Assembly (NCBI GenBank): GCA_039000515.1
Contig: JBCFYV010000012.1
Coordinates: 114,649,949-114,713,948, forward strand
Direction: 5' to 3'
DNA length: 64,000 nucleotides
Source: Timema cristinae
Taxonomy: Eukaryota > Arthropoda > Insecta > Phasmatodea > Timematidae
Both the position numbers and the translations under genes were made by a program. Position 1 is the stretch's first letter, and every line of letters starts with the position of its first letter. The notes under the pieces were generated by a model, which made no database searches, was not told the origin of the DNA, and saw nothing but the letters and a program-made list of their open reading frames with translations. Shown here one piece after another: positions 21,875 through 33,589 of this stretch.

Positions 21875-22515
21875 GAGTCCTAAGGGCAGTATTTATAGTC
21901 TAATCTGTGGAGATGATCAGTCTCCCAGTGAACGGATAACAAGCAGTTCAATTGTTCAGTTAATGGGGGCTTGGCTGAAACCCAAATCTCGGCAAATTAT
22001 CGTCCTCAAACTCTATGGTATTCAAGAAATTTGACATTCATAACAACCCTTAAACAAAACAAAAAAGTATGTATAATACAATTATGAAGATCTTGACTTG
22101 ATATAACAAATATAAGCAATGGGTAAAAATAATTATATCAACTTTTGATGTTGGGAGGGTAATATAATCACGCCAAAAAAAGACAAAATTGTATTGATTT
22201 AATTAATTTATTTAAAAAATGTTCTCTTTGTTGTTTATAATGAAAGAGACATGATAAACAAAATAGCATTTTTTCAGTGCCAACCAGCCTTTGAATCAAC
22301 CTTTTTATTTGAATTAAATTTTAAAACAATGTTTTCACGTTATCTCTAATTAATGTGTATTATGTACTATTAATTATGCGTTATGCAAGGACATAAGCCA
22401 AGCCTTTTCTAAATAGATGTAAAATCAAATTGAATAAATATGTGGAACATTACCTGTATAATTTGTGTTTGGAAAACTAACCGCAGTTTTTAGCTACTAA
22501 TGTGAACAGTACGAA
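21875..22515. other. AT-rich stretch without recognised feature
   Basis: No repeat or splice-bounded frame was identified. Confidence 0.35.
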
Positions 22516-22528
22516 ACAAATACCATCC

Positions 22529-23054
22529 CTATCTTGAGCTAGTTATGTCTAGTCTACCTCATTACACCCTATCCTTATCTTGAGCTAGTTATATCCATTC
22601 CACCTAAATACACCTTATCCCTATCTTGAGCTAGTTATGTCCAGTCTACCTCATTACACCCTATCCTTATCTTGAGCTAGTTATATCCATTCCACCTAAA
22701 TACACCTTATCCCTATCTTGAGCTAGTTATGTCCAGTCTACCTCATTACACCCTATCCTTATCTTGAGCTAGTTATATCCATTCCACCTAAATACACCTT
22801 ATCCCTATCTTGAGCTAGTTATGTCCAGTCCACCTCATACACGCTATTTCTATCTTGAGCTAGTTCTATCCATTCCACTTCAATACACCCTATCCCTATC
22901 TTGAGATAGTTTTATCCATTCCACCTAATTACACCTTATCCATATTTTGCACCTCATAGCACGCTATCTCTATCTTGAGCTAGTTATATCCATTCCACAT
23001 AATTACACCTTATTCATATCTTGAGCTAGTTTTTCCAGTCCACCTCATTATACC
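22529..23054 (-). repeat. 46-bp minisatellite inside LINE copy B
   Basis: About eleven units of 'cttgagctagttatatccat'-type sequence, the complement of the 10.2-kb array. The left part alternates two variants as dimers of about 92 bases, unlike the array in copy A. Confidence 0.88.
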
Positions 23055-23121
23055 CTATCTCACTTAAGCCCATTCTAATGTTACTCTCCCATCTGCATCT
23101 AGGTCTTCCCAATGGTTTCTT

Positions 23122-23259
23122 ATTATTATTAGCACCGCGTCTTACTACCCATTCGGGTTATACGCACTTACGCTAATGTGTAATGGTAGGGTGATTGTGA
23201 GATGAAATGGAGGACCTACAGTTTAACGTGGAATCCGAACCACGGTGGAGGCCTGGCAT
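23122..23259 (-). mobile_element. SINE-1, 5' truncated, inserted in LINE copy B
   Basis: Only the 3' half is present, from the TTA units to 'ggaggcctggcat'. Flanked by AATGGTTTCTT at 23111-23121 and 23260-23270. Confidence 0.92.
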
Positions 23260-23811
23260 AATGGTTTCTTCCCATTAGGTTTACCAGTAAGTATCTTAAA
23301 CATGGTTCTAAATTCTTCCATTCGCGCTGCATGTCCTGCCCACCGTAATCTACGAGATATGATTATCCGAACAATGTCTTGTGATGAGTACAGAGTATGT
23401 AACTCACCATTACGCAACATCCCCACTCCAAAGTATCTTAAGCCCTTCCTTCTTGGAACAAAGTATATTCCTATCCACCTCGTTTACGAACACCCTAAAT
23501 TTATTTTCGTCATTTAAGGTAAAAGACCATGTTTCACACTCATAGAGAGCAATCAGTAAAACTTTTGTTTAGTATATTCTAAAGTTTAATATTCCTGGAC
23601 AGTAGACGAGATGTTAACAGCTTACTGATCTAGTAATAGCAGCCATTTCCTTAGTGTATGATTTTCCGGATTTCTGTTCAAATAGCTAATGAATAATACT
23701 ACATTCAATAGGAAAGTAGGCTACAGGGAATGAATATATTTTAAGAGAGAATATTTGAAAAAACGTCAATTTTATTGGATTTTAACAGGAAAAATAGTAG
23801 CTTACTTCGAG

Positions 23812-25122
23812 GCCCGTCACGAGGGAGACTATTGGTACCGGTACCATGAAATCAGGCCCGAGAATTCAAGGGGCCCAGGCCCAAGCTCCAGATTTAATTT
23901 TTTTTTTTAATGTAGAAGATGAAAGAAAATACAATCCATACTATGGAATGGGCAGCCCTACCGCTGCGGTTTATCACGAAGGAACTTACTGGCATTTTTC
24001 ACCATTTTATCCTTGGTTCGGTCCAGTTTTGTCCGTGTTTTAAGTTTTAACATTTTCAAGTTTTGTACTAAAATTACATTTGGGAAACAAATAAAGTCAA
24101 GCAGTAAATGAAACTCAATTTAGATTTAAGTATTTCATCATGTGCATAACATTTCAGTGTTTATTTACGTACACTGCTTTTCTTTAGTAAAAGTAAAAAA
24201 AAACTAAGTTTATAAAAATGTACAAATTAAATTGAGCAGTGAAAGAGGAACAAGGATGGAGGAGAGGCATTTGCCCCTGGAAATAATTTGTCCCCCACTC
24301 CCCAACTAGAATAAAAGTGCCCCTCATCTAAATTTATTTTGCTCCTCTCTAATATTCTTGAATATGAAGCTGAAATATAGTCTTGCATTAAACTCCGAGT
24401 ACCTTTTAGAAACATTTGATTTTAAAAAAAATTCTGGAAAAGGCCTACTGTAAATAGCTTCAAAAGAGATTTAATTTTTAAAGGTTTTCCAAGCAAGGAC
24501 ACTCCAAATAGCTTCTAAAGTCACCCAATTATCAAAAAATGCTGGGGGAAAACCAATCTAAATAGCTTTACAAGGAACATTCAAATTTCAAAAAAACTTC
24601 TGGAGGACGACTTCTTCAAATATCTTCAAACATTTTCCAAGAGAGGACCATTCAAAATATCTTCTAGAGATAGAGACCCTACAATTTTCAAAGATTTGCC
24701 GAAGAAGGTCATGCCCAATATATGATATGGGTATCCTATCCAGATTTCAAAAAATTTCTGGAGGGGATCACTACAAATAAATTTTAAAGCAGCCTAATAA
24801 TTTTTTTTATTGAAAACCACTTTAAATAGCTTTTAAGGGCATCCCAATTTCAAAAGGTTTATTGCGGAGGACCACTCCAAACCGTTTAAGGAAAAGTCTA
24901 ATTTAAAAAAAAAATCCAAATGAGGGCCACTCTAAATATTTTCTAGATATTTGACCGGGGAGGATACCCAAGTTTCCCTTTGGCTTAGGGGTCAAAACCC
25001 CTCATAATTATATATATATGCTTCTCTTAACAAATAAAGTTCCACTGCCACCGAGGTGAATAGTACAAAGTGAAAGGGTGGTACCGGTCCCGGTTTGAAC
25101 CCCCGGCGGGCCTGCCTATGTC
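23812..25122. mobile_element. Second unclassified TIR element, about 1.3 kb
   Basis: The ends resemble inverted copies: left 'gaggcccgtcacgaggg' then 'ttggtaccggtacc'; right 'ggtaccggtcccgg' then 'cccggcgggcctg'. The interior holds diverged tandem repeats at 24430-24960 and no transposase. Superfamily unknown. Confidence 0.5.
24430..24960 (+). repeat. Diverged tandem repeat, about 55-65 bp unit
   Basis: About nine imperfect units with 'cactccaaatagcttctaaa', then 'cccaatttcaaaaa' and 'ttctggagga'. Heavy divergence suggests an old array. Confidence 0.7.
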
Positions 25123-25153
25123 CGTCCTGACAAGTAACACATTAAAGAAAATA

Positions 25154-25369
25154 CAGTAGCCCCGTGGCTTCTTTGGTGCTGACTGAGAGCTCACAGCTGA
25201 CTTCTCTGACAGTCAACATTTAGGTATATACCTAAATGTTGACTGTCAGAAGTGACAGCTGCTAAACACATCTTTTTGCAGATCATATGATTCGGCGTAG
25301 GGATACATAATTTGGTCTGGTAACTTTTCAAAGCTGTCAGTCAGCACCAAAGAAGCCATGGGGCTACTG
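25154..25369. mobile_element. Pogo-like MITE copy 2
   Basis: 216 bases with CAGTAGCCCC ends and flanking TA. It contains the internal 'taggtatatacctaaatg' palindrome. It is the most complete uninterrupted copy besides that at 57 kb. Confidence 0.88.
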
Positions 25370-26220
25370 TATATCGGTTTAACGGTTTTCGAGTTTATCG
25401 CGAACATACAAACAAGCAAACTCACAGATGCAACTCTTTATATAAGTTATAGTTGAGAGGTATGTCTCAAGGAGAGATAGTTTAACCTACCCCTGCACCT
25501 ATTGGTGACTAATGAGTGTGTCTCCACCTGTTTTTTTTTTCGAGGGGGTGTCTAGCTTATATCAGAAGGGAGTGCACCTCCTAACAGCTATCGTACTCGC
25601 AGTTTTTAACGACAGGTGGATCTAATAAGACCGCAATGGGCAAGTTAGAGACCAGAGGATCGTCTAGAGGGGACTAGTGGATTAGCGGACATCGCTTCCT
25701 AGCCCGGAAACTGCGGATAAAATGAAGTGTTCGAGATAGAGTCGACCTTGTCACACAGATTGACACACCAAACCGGTGGTCCAACGGTCTAAGACGTACG
25801 TCTCACGATGGACTGGGTTTCTGGTGAGGACAAGGTCGAGGTTTATTATGTATATATTTTTTTATAGAATTAATACTTTTATAATTAATCTTAAGACACA
25901 ACAAAAGGTGAGCTGTTCATTTGTCTTATTAGACTAGGTAGCCAACTTTAAAAACCAAAATACACTAAAACATAATTATATTATAAATTTAATCTTGATA
26001 ATTAGATATAAATATTCTTTTATGTGTTTATACTAAAAAAATAATTAAACAATCACTTAACCTAACTCTCCAAGACTATAAAAACCAACAATTAAATTTT
26101 AGATACATTTTCACACTTTTCCACGCGAAGTTGTCATGTGTATATTCAGATAGACACATTTTAATTAATTAATTAACTACCAATAAAATTATTTTAATGT
26201 CTCACTTTTTGTTTCTTAAT
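25370..26220. other. Mostly unassigned, with a tRNA-like patch
   Basis: 25765-25845 has 'ggtggtccaacggtctaag' and 'aggtcgaggtttatt', probably a SINE head remnant. 25450-25520 resembles 37375-37440 ('ttaacctacccctgcaccta'). The rest is AT-rich. Confidence 0.35.
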
Positions 26221-26224
26221 TAAT

Positions 26225-26355
26225 TAGTAGAACTAAATGAAGTAAAGAAGAAAATTCTGGGAGCTGAAGGAGAAGGCAGAGGAAAGGGCGGTCCAAGTTT
26301 ACTGAAAAAGGAATCTACCTGTCGTAGACAGAACACTAATAATAATAATAATAAA
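26225..26355 (+). repeat. LINE 3' tail fragment, copy 1
   Basis: Shares 'gaagaaaattctgggagctg', 'aaaggaatctacctgtcgta' and 'gacagaacac' plus TAA units with 44938-45058 and, inverted, 46598-46672. The upstream codons resemble a retrotransposon C-terminus. Confidence 0.65.
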
Positions 26356-26564
26356 TGTAATTAATAACACCGCAAGGCTAAGTTTTAATTTGTGAAAATA
26401 TAGTTTCTCAAAAGAAAGCGTAAACGTTCTCTATCCGGTGATTCCCTATGCATGATGTAGGATTCATGTGGGTTTCCCGTCCTCTTTCCAAGCTAATGTG
26501 GATGAATTACCTTTAATAACTTTGCTACTGAACGCAATAACATTTTTTTTTTAAACTCATGATT

Positions 26565-26765
26565 TACGTCTTACCACTCATCTTAAATAACCGCATTTAA
26601 TTACGTCCATAGGGTAGTGACAAAGAAGGTATAGTTTAGAGAAAAATGTAGCCGCATTTACGTGGAGAAAGGCAGTGGACAAACATTTAGGAAAAACACA
26701 TTTTCTGTTCACCCTAATGGAATACAAGCCCCACCCAGCCATCAAATGTAAACTAGACCACCAAT
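26565..26765 (-). repeat. Tail-sharing SINE, degenerate
   Basis: A decayed tail ('acgtcttaccactcat') and the body blocks 'gcatttacgtggagaaagg' and 'catttaggaaaaaca' in minus orientation. Confidence 0.5.
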
Positions 26766-27076
26766 GCAAGAAAAAAAGAAATGGTTTAACCTTTGTCTCT
26801 TAACCAAAATCAATACTTAAATAGGCCTATGAGTAAACAATCATTTACAGTCGGATTGACATAAGAATATTTATTTTGAGAATTAAGTAAGCATAGCCAA
26901 AATTTACAAAATGCTAGACAATACATACCAGCCAAAATTGAGCCATGTCAAAAGGGACAAACAAATGGCTTAGCGTATGAATTCATGAAAACGGTTTAGG
27001 TAGATGGTTATAGCTGTCAACTAAGGTTCTTACTATGTCGATCCGTCTGTAGCCCTTGAATCAAAGGAGAACTCAC

Positions 27077-28071
27077 CTCGCCGTTATCCTCATCATCTCG
27101 GCGATGGTCGGATTCCTCGACGCCAACCTTCCCCGGGAGGACTTCACCAGGATCCCCCGGATACCATCATCGTCGTCCCTCTTGTTCTCCGTGTCCACGT
27201 TGTTCATGACGTAGTCCAACAGGTCACCGAAATCGTCGTGCTCTTCCTCCGGGGGTGCACCGGGCATCGTCCCTCCTCCTCCACGCGAGCTTTCCCCGGA
27301 AGGCCTGTCACCGCCCCCGTCGTTGGCGGCAGCCTTCCCCCCTCCTGCCCCCGACGAGGTTTCCTTCGAGCCGTTGTTACTCCTCTGAAGGAACCGCGAC
27401 CGGAAACTGTTGTAGGCGGACCCCGGGCCGTCGGTGTCCCCTCCGCCGAACTTGACACGACCGTGACTGGGCACCAGATGGTGACCGGACATCCCCAGGT
27501 CAAGCTGTAGATCCACGACGATCATCAGCGTGAACAGCACGGCGGAGACGCTCAACCCTAGGATGAGGCGTTCCTTCAACTTCATCGCGGCGAACATGTA
27601 CGGGGTGCGATAGCAGAACCTCTTCCCTTGAGTAGGTCTGGACGGTGTCTTGCAGCAGCGGGTGATGTCGCCGTTGACGCTGTCAGCAGAAGACAGAGGA
27701 GACATGCTCCCGGCACGCGCGGAGAACGTTCTGCCGACGCAGCATGTCGACCAAGGCGGCCGATGTCGATGTGGCGGTTGTTGTTTTATCGCGCTGCCTG
27801 CGGTTCTCGTGTGCGAGGACGAGGTCTTGCAGGTTGCGACACCCGGTTTCTGATGCGTCGGCGATTGTGCAACGCTCGCCGTCGGTTGTTGGGGAGGGGG
27901 GAGAACTTGGTCTTCTTCCTCTGGTCGCGCTGTTGCCCTTGAAGGGTCGTCGTCGTCAGGGTGTGGCGGGTCACAGCTTCGTACCCCGTGGAGGGCGGTG
28001 AGGTGCTCCGGACGAAAGGGTTCACTTCCGTCACCGTTGGGAGACCTGGTTTTCCGGCCGTCGAAGCCCAT
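27077..28071 (-). CDS. First coding exon of a type II membrane protein, FAM20C-like (tentative)
   Basis: A GC-rich open frame in AT-rich DNA that ends at a perfect donor (AG|GTGAGT, donor at 27071-27076). The first ATG in the frame is at 28071; a later ATG at 27705 lies nearer the conserved-looking part. A Lys/Arg-flanked hydrophobic segment (ILGLSVSAVLFTLMIVV) follows 'MFAAMKLKERL', the topology of a type II Golgi signal anchor. It is followed by 'SGHHLVPSHGRVKFG', an NGS glycosylation sequon and an acidic linker. The anchor and linker remind me of arthropod FAM20C-type secretory-pathway kinases (CG31145), which phosphorylate secreted proteins. That identity is from memory and the kinase domain is not in this exon. 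No later exon was recognised down to position 1, so the next intron is long or its exons were missed. An in-frame TAG precedes the first ATG, but a splice acceptor just upstream (at about 28090) is also possible. Confidence 0.6.
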
Positions 28072-28094
28072 CCGGGCAATGGTAGCCACTGGGG

Positions 28095-28340
28095 GAACCT
28101 AATAATTGCGACGCAGTCCCTCTCTTCGAGTCTACCCTCGACTGAAGAGGGGAAGGGGGGTCAAGGGGTCAGGTTTCCCCTTCGCTTCGTGCTGAGTGGA
28201 CAGTCGCTTATCAGACTTGAAACCTCCTCTCTTTCTAGTGATAACCTCAAACTGTCCTTGGAAGAGAGAGTTTGTTTTTTAATTGTACTAAAAACAATAT
28301 TAGCTGACGGTGGCGCGTCTTGGGGACGGAGATAATGTCT
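28095..28340 (-). promoter_or_regulatory. Possible 5' UTR / GC-rich flank of the 27-28 kb exon
   Basis: GC-rich sequence continues upstream of the exon and then drops sharply to AT-rich DNA. No TATA box is evident. An acceptor-like 'ttcccccag' (minus strand) at about 28090 could instead make this intronic. Confidence 0.35.
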
Positions 28341-28354
28341 AAACCCTCTTTCGG

Positions 28355-28362
28355 TGACGTCA
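28355..28362. promoter_or_regulatory. CRE-type palindrome TGACGTCA
   Basis: A perfect CREB/ATF half-site pair 280 bases upstream of the exon's first ATG. The same palindrome occurs at 30186-30193. Confidence 0.4.
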
Positions 28363-28379
28363 CATCGCAGATTCTATTA

Positions 28380-28918
28380 ATTAAATTTCGCATCAATGTG
28401 CATCAAATTAGCATTCATGGATTGTAGTGTATTTTATCTCTCTAATATTTAGTATATTTCGTTCACGATCGATGTATGTTCTAATTTTAACTACGTGTAG
28501 ATGCAACCGTTTGTATTCATATGTGTGTGGGTATTAATGGAAATATATCTACTACGTCATTATGGAAAAGGGATTATTTTTTCCCATGCGTGATATTATA
28601 TTAAACGTGCAATAAAATATATTCACGAAGCTAAGGTAAATAAAGATGAATTAAAACTTGATAAAGCGATTAAAAAACTATGTTTTGTTTCTTTTTGATC
28701 CTTGTTCTCGAATTTGTTACTAATTAAAATGTAATTTCAATAAATTAAACAGTATTTAAAAATAAAATTAAGGATTTAATTTGATACTTGAGCATATTAA
28801 TTTCATTCTAGTACAGTTATGTTTGGAATTGTTTTTGGTTTATTTTAGATAAAATTCAGTAAAAATAACACCACTCAACAGTGAAATAACCTTTTTACAA
28901 GGGTAGTTTTGATATTGC

Positions 28919-28949
<31 letters not shown>

Positions 28950-30080
28950 GTGGAGGTTAGTGAAATGAGCACGTGACGTTTTAACAAATGAAATGGCTTA
29001 TTTTTCAAACATGTTATGTTCCACAAACATTCTAATGTTACAAAAGTTTCGAGATAGCGAGGCAGTTAAGTATCAGATTTCACGTAGCAGCACTTAAAAT
29101 TACAACAAACTTGTTTCTCACGAAGTACACACACAATGGGTGGGTTCCCAACGAAGGTAAAGACTTCCTTTTCCACATATGATCCAAGTTTTGTAATGTA
29201 TCAACAATAGATTGAAGGAGGGGATTTATTTAATTAGAGCAACCTCAATTTTATATAGTTATCTCACTTTTTTTCATTGTTGAACCACAACGCGACGCGA
29301 TGTTTTGATTTATTTTTCGTGGGACGTCTTCGCAAAGTTGCAAAGTAGTTACGTAAACTTATAATTGCGCAAAAAAGAATAATAGAAGACAAGTTACAGA
29401 AAACTTAAACAAGCTATCATTCGAGCAGATATGAATGACAATGTTAGTTAACATGAATCCAACTTACTCTTCAAATAAAATTAATTCGCAAGCAGGCTGA
29501 TAAAAGTTATTTGTCCTCTAGGATACCCACCAGACAGCTTTACAACTATAAACACACGTGATCGAAATATTGAATAAAACAACAAAGCTAGTGCGATGCG
29601 ACTTCCGGTCTTGACATAAACAATCCGTCACGTGGTTCAAGGTCAGACTACTCTCGTGAGTTAGTAACAACAAACAAGCGCAATATCACTCGGAATAGTT
29701 TGACACTCACAAAGTTTAAACAACTATTACCTGAAGGCGCTTCTTGTCAACCTAACCCTCTTTTTTTTAATAATGTCGTCAGTCAACAAACCTAAAACGT
29801 AGTTTTATGATCCAACGTTTATGTCACACGTCACACGCACGTAAACAGCTTAGAAGCGTAAATAATTTGCCCGCAGGTAAACCTATTATAAGAGTTATGA
29901 ATTTGTTCGAAATTTAAATTTTTGAAAAAAATAGTTTTGTCGTTCAAATACATTTCGTCACATTTACGAACCGGTAGGTATTTTCGTGCGTACTTTCTTT
30001 TTTCACATTTCTTGAAAAGTTATTTAAAAAGTGTTATCGTCGTCTTTCTTATGTCCACGTTATAAACAGATAAGAGAAGC
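28380..30080. other. AT-rich, no recognised gene
   Basis: A 25-base A run lies at about 28920-28944. No SINE copy was seen, which is unusual for this window. Confidence 0.4.
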
Positions 30081-30099
30081 CACAACAATGAAGAAGCTC

Positions 30100-30320
30100 G
30101 CGTTGACGCTTATCAACACGAGTTAAAACGCCGCTCGCTGGTTCGGTCAGAAGAGGAAGGCGTGGAGTGCGCGCGCAGCTTCGCGTGACGTCACCAATGC
30201 TACGGGGCCGGCTGACTCGGCACGACTGAAAACAAGTCTACAGCTGATCGCTACCGGATAATATCTCTCAAAAGAGTTCGGGGGGAGTGCGTGCGTGCGC
30301 GCTATGTTTGTGATGGCAGA
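30100..30320 (-). promoter_or_regulatory. GC- and CpG-rich patch, candidate promoter
   Basis: A short CpG-rich island ('gcgcgcgcagcttcgcgtg', 'ggggccggctgactcgg') with TGACGTCA at 30186-30193, in otherwise AT-rich DNA about 2 kb upstream of the minus-strand exon. It could be the transcription start region of that gene with a 5' UTR intron. This is inferred from composition only. Confidence 0.4.
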
Positions 30321-30324
30321 GAAG

Positions 30325-30888
30325 AAGCCAATAGAGTCTGCGCATGAGTTGGCAAATAATTTGCCTCGAGGGGGTGGAATAGTGGCGTATTAAGGGGGGT
30401 GGGAGGGCACTGTATTCCGCACTGTGATTTGTCATGTTCAGTTAGACGCAGTCTTCCACAAAAGGCAGTAGAGTTTATAGCAAACATCAAAGGGCATTTT
30501 GTTTGGCATTGTTACCTTACCTTTTGTTTACATAACCGCTGACATATTTTGATGTATGATTTAAAGCAGACTGACAGATAAAAAAAAAGGAACGTCGTTA
30601 AAATTCAAATTGTACTTTTGCATAATGATAACTCATTTAATATAAACGATTTTACTTAATGATACGTTTAAACTCACTGACTATTGACGGCTCAGTCCCA
30701 ATGAGAATGAAGAGAGGAATTAATAGGTAATTCACTAGAGGCCTAAAATACGTCTTGAAAGAAATATATAGCTGAGCTAATTTTGCCGGTTTGGATCAAA
30801 AACATAGGACAATGAGATTTAAAAAAAATCTTCTGCTATGCGCACTGGTGACCACGTGGTATGGAGCGTACAATAAAGGCTTGTCAGT

Positions 30889-30919
<31 letters not shown>

Positions 30920-31250
30920 GGGAGGTCAAGTTTCGAATCTTGCTTGGATGCACTGAAATATACTTTCCAATCCTCGTCCTATAAATTTCTTAGTATCACC
31001 GAGTTTCAAAGTCTCAGTTACTTGGTAAAATACTTGTTTTTATGAGTAACTTATTTCCTGCCTTTGATCTGATGTAATTTACAAATTAAAATTGTAACGT
31101 AAATTATTATATAATAAATATATTAAACAAAAATACAATTTATTGTCTACTTATTTATATTGTTAAATTATGCCATGAAACTCTTATTATTTTCAATTCC
31201 TTAAACTTTATACGAATAGCGAGACCTTGTTGTAAAAATCAATATTAATA
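30325..31250. other. Unassigned, with a GT/G-run
   Basis: A (GT)n stretch followed by about 20 G at 30887-30922; the rest is AT-rich. Confidence 0.4.
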
Positions 31251-31253
31251 AAA

Positions 31254-31485
31254 TGAAGATTTTGTCTGTCTGTCATCAGCATTGCACAATATGTGCACTT
31301 CTAAGTTAAAATTTTTGATGGGTTGTTTTTGAATTCATTAAAAGATGAATAGGAAGAAATAAAATGAAGAGGTTTTTTTTTCTGTCAGTTTGAAGTAAGT
31401 AATAGTGTTGCCCGGTGTAACCATGCAATATGTTGCGTGGTTACCCCTGACAAAGCCGGGTACTTCTACTGGTATACTATTGAAG
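31254..31485 (+). repeat. Possible Helitron-like 3' fragment, copy 2
   Basis: Related to 5090-5353: 'gtctgtctgtcatcagcatt' near the start and a terminal 'cccctgacaaagccgggtac' hairpin with 'ttct' after it. Confidence 0.35.
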
Positions 31486-31489
31486 TGGG

Positions 31490-33430
31490 ATTAATTATAT
31501 ATACGGGGCTAGGTATCAGGCAGTCATGAAATGTTTCCTGTCACTATTATCAAATAAAATTAACGCCGATAGAATAATAGTATACTTATATATATAAGTG
31601 GAGCAGTCAACGCTTAGAAGGGGAAGAAAAGTGGGGGAGGAAGCCGGGATTGATTCCTACCCATTTAACACAGTATCAATAATGTTGATAACATTTTAAT
31701 ATGTAAAACTATAATATAAAGAAGAAGATATATCGAAAGTAGAAACTAGATTTTGAAAAAAGCGGGGCTTTCCCCTATTCCAAAATAAATTTCTCAGTGA
31801 GCCACTTTATTACCCGCCTAAACCTTTTACAACCATATTTAATTCAGATTTTAAGTATTTAAATACAAATAATTTTATTAAGTTGACATCAAAGAATTTA
31901 TAACAAGTTTTAAATTCTGAGTCACCGAAGTCGTTGGTATAACATAACATTGCGTTTCTAAAACTCTCCGCTACGCGTAGCTTACAGAGGTAAAGCTATC
32001 TCCGCCATCTATTAACAAACATCTGAATTGAAAGAAAAGAATGTGACGACTGGTAGCTTGTCAGCAGCACTGGTGCTTCACTACTACAAGGTTCGTGGAT
32101 GAAATAAATAAACAAAAACCTTACTGATTGTCCTATCTACTTGTGTGTTACCACTAGATGAATTTAACACCACCAACACTGGCATATACCTTAAATTTGA
32201 CGTTTTTTTTAAATTGGCTTCCAAATTACATCTCTTTAATAATATTTTTTCGAAAGTAGGTTACGTTATAGTGATATTATTACAAAAACTCCCTTCGAAG
32301 TAATTCAAATTCTTAAAATTTTCCCATAGATTTAAAACAAGCGGCCCGAAACAATAAATATAGCTACTATTAACATACATGTTCATTCATTAATCCCACT
32401 GAAGCTAAGTCAGTGTAAGTTAGCGTGGTAACGTGGGGAGAAGTATTTATATTTTGTATTATTAGTAAATTTAATTCAGTGGTCATTTCAACTAGATTAT
32501 TGGTTATTACGTTACTATTCATCCCACTTAAAATATCAGTTTATACTTCTGAAATGAACAAAAATGCTTTTAAATTGTTAGACAATAGCTGGGCGCCTGT
32601 TTTTGAAAGATTGCATTTTAAAAATTAGGTAACCCTACACTCGTCACCGTACTTGTGTAGCTCACTAAAACAATAATTGTGTGTGTGCCTTCAGAAATTG
32701 CTTTTATATCTTCATAAATACCTAATTATATTTTCTGGGCACCCTCAGACTGAATCACTCTTAACTTTTGGTTACAACTTAATAAAAATAATAATTTATA
32801 ATTGAATGGAAAGTTTTATTTTGGTTTAAAGTATTTGCAGGGGCCTAAATCTAACACCATTTGAACTAAATAAACTATATTTTCTAATGTTTATATTTAT
32901 CTAGTAGTTAGTGTTGTATAAAAAAAAAAAAAAAAAGAAACCAAATGCATTCTATTTTAGATTAGTGAACTAATTATATCAAAATAGACATTGTAAGTTA
33001 GTTTTCTGGGCACTTAAATTGATTAATAGACAAGAGAAAGAAAGCTTCAATGCTTAGAAACTTTGTTTGGACTCCAATTTTGATAAACAGTTGAGTCATC
33101 TATTCAACTACCTCACCCTTAGATTGATTTAAATCAATAATAATTTTAAAAAAACCCACCTAAAGTGTTCCCCCTCCCCCCCACCACAAATATGTTATAT
33201 AAAAAAAGCTTGAAATCCTGCTAAATGTTTTTTGTTTATTATAGCCACCAGAACCACCCTGAAAAAAAAAGCTAGTTCTCGGGGAAATTGGCGATTGGTC
33301 GTCCCAATTGGTAAAGTACCCCAAAAATATAGTTTTTTTAAAAAGTATTGAGAAATCGACCTTGGTAGTCTTGGGTTTAAAACCAACTAGGGTAAAATGA
33401 CTTTACTTGAATGATAAAGACCTTTATCAC
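31490..33430. other. AT-rich, no recognised gene
   Basis: Open frames of 63-67 codons have no splice or family support. An A run lies at about 32920-32936. Confidence 0.4.
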
Positions 33431-33440
33431 AACTTCCTTC

Positions 33441-33580
33441 AGAGAAGAAGTAAAGCCGGCCGTGTCGATTATGGCACGTAAAAGAACCCCGGAAGGTATG
33501 TGAAAATACCTTTCCTGTCAGAATCAGTAGGCCCTTTCACTCTCGTTCATAGAACTTTGTGTGTGCTGATATAATCAGAT
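33441..33580 (+). repeat. Dispersed repeat module, copy 2
   Basis: Contains 'cacgtaaaagaaccccggaa' and 'ggtatgtgaaaatacctttc', shared with 17041-17165. The module resembles the central block of known metazoan SINEs, but no family is claimed. Confidence 0.55.
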
Positions 33581-33589
33581 GATTTAAGG

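Larger units (their letters stand above)
22529..23660 (-). mobile_element. Non-LTR retrotransposon 3' end (LINE copy B)
   Basis: An inverted relative of the 9.8-10.8 kb fragment. On the minus strand, 23223-23426 reads 'NGELHTLYSSQDIVRIIISR', 'RLRWAGHAARMEEFRTMFKI' and 'LTGKPNGKKPL', a non-LTR reverse transcriptase C-terminus. It is interrupted by a SINE at 23122-23259 and then enters the 46-bp minisatellite. Stops and the insertion make it non-functional. Confidence 0.8.
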
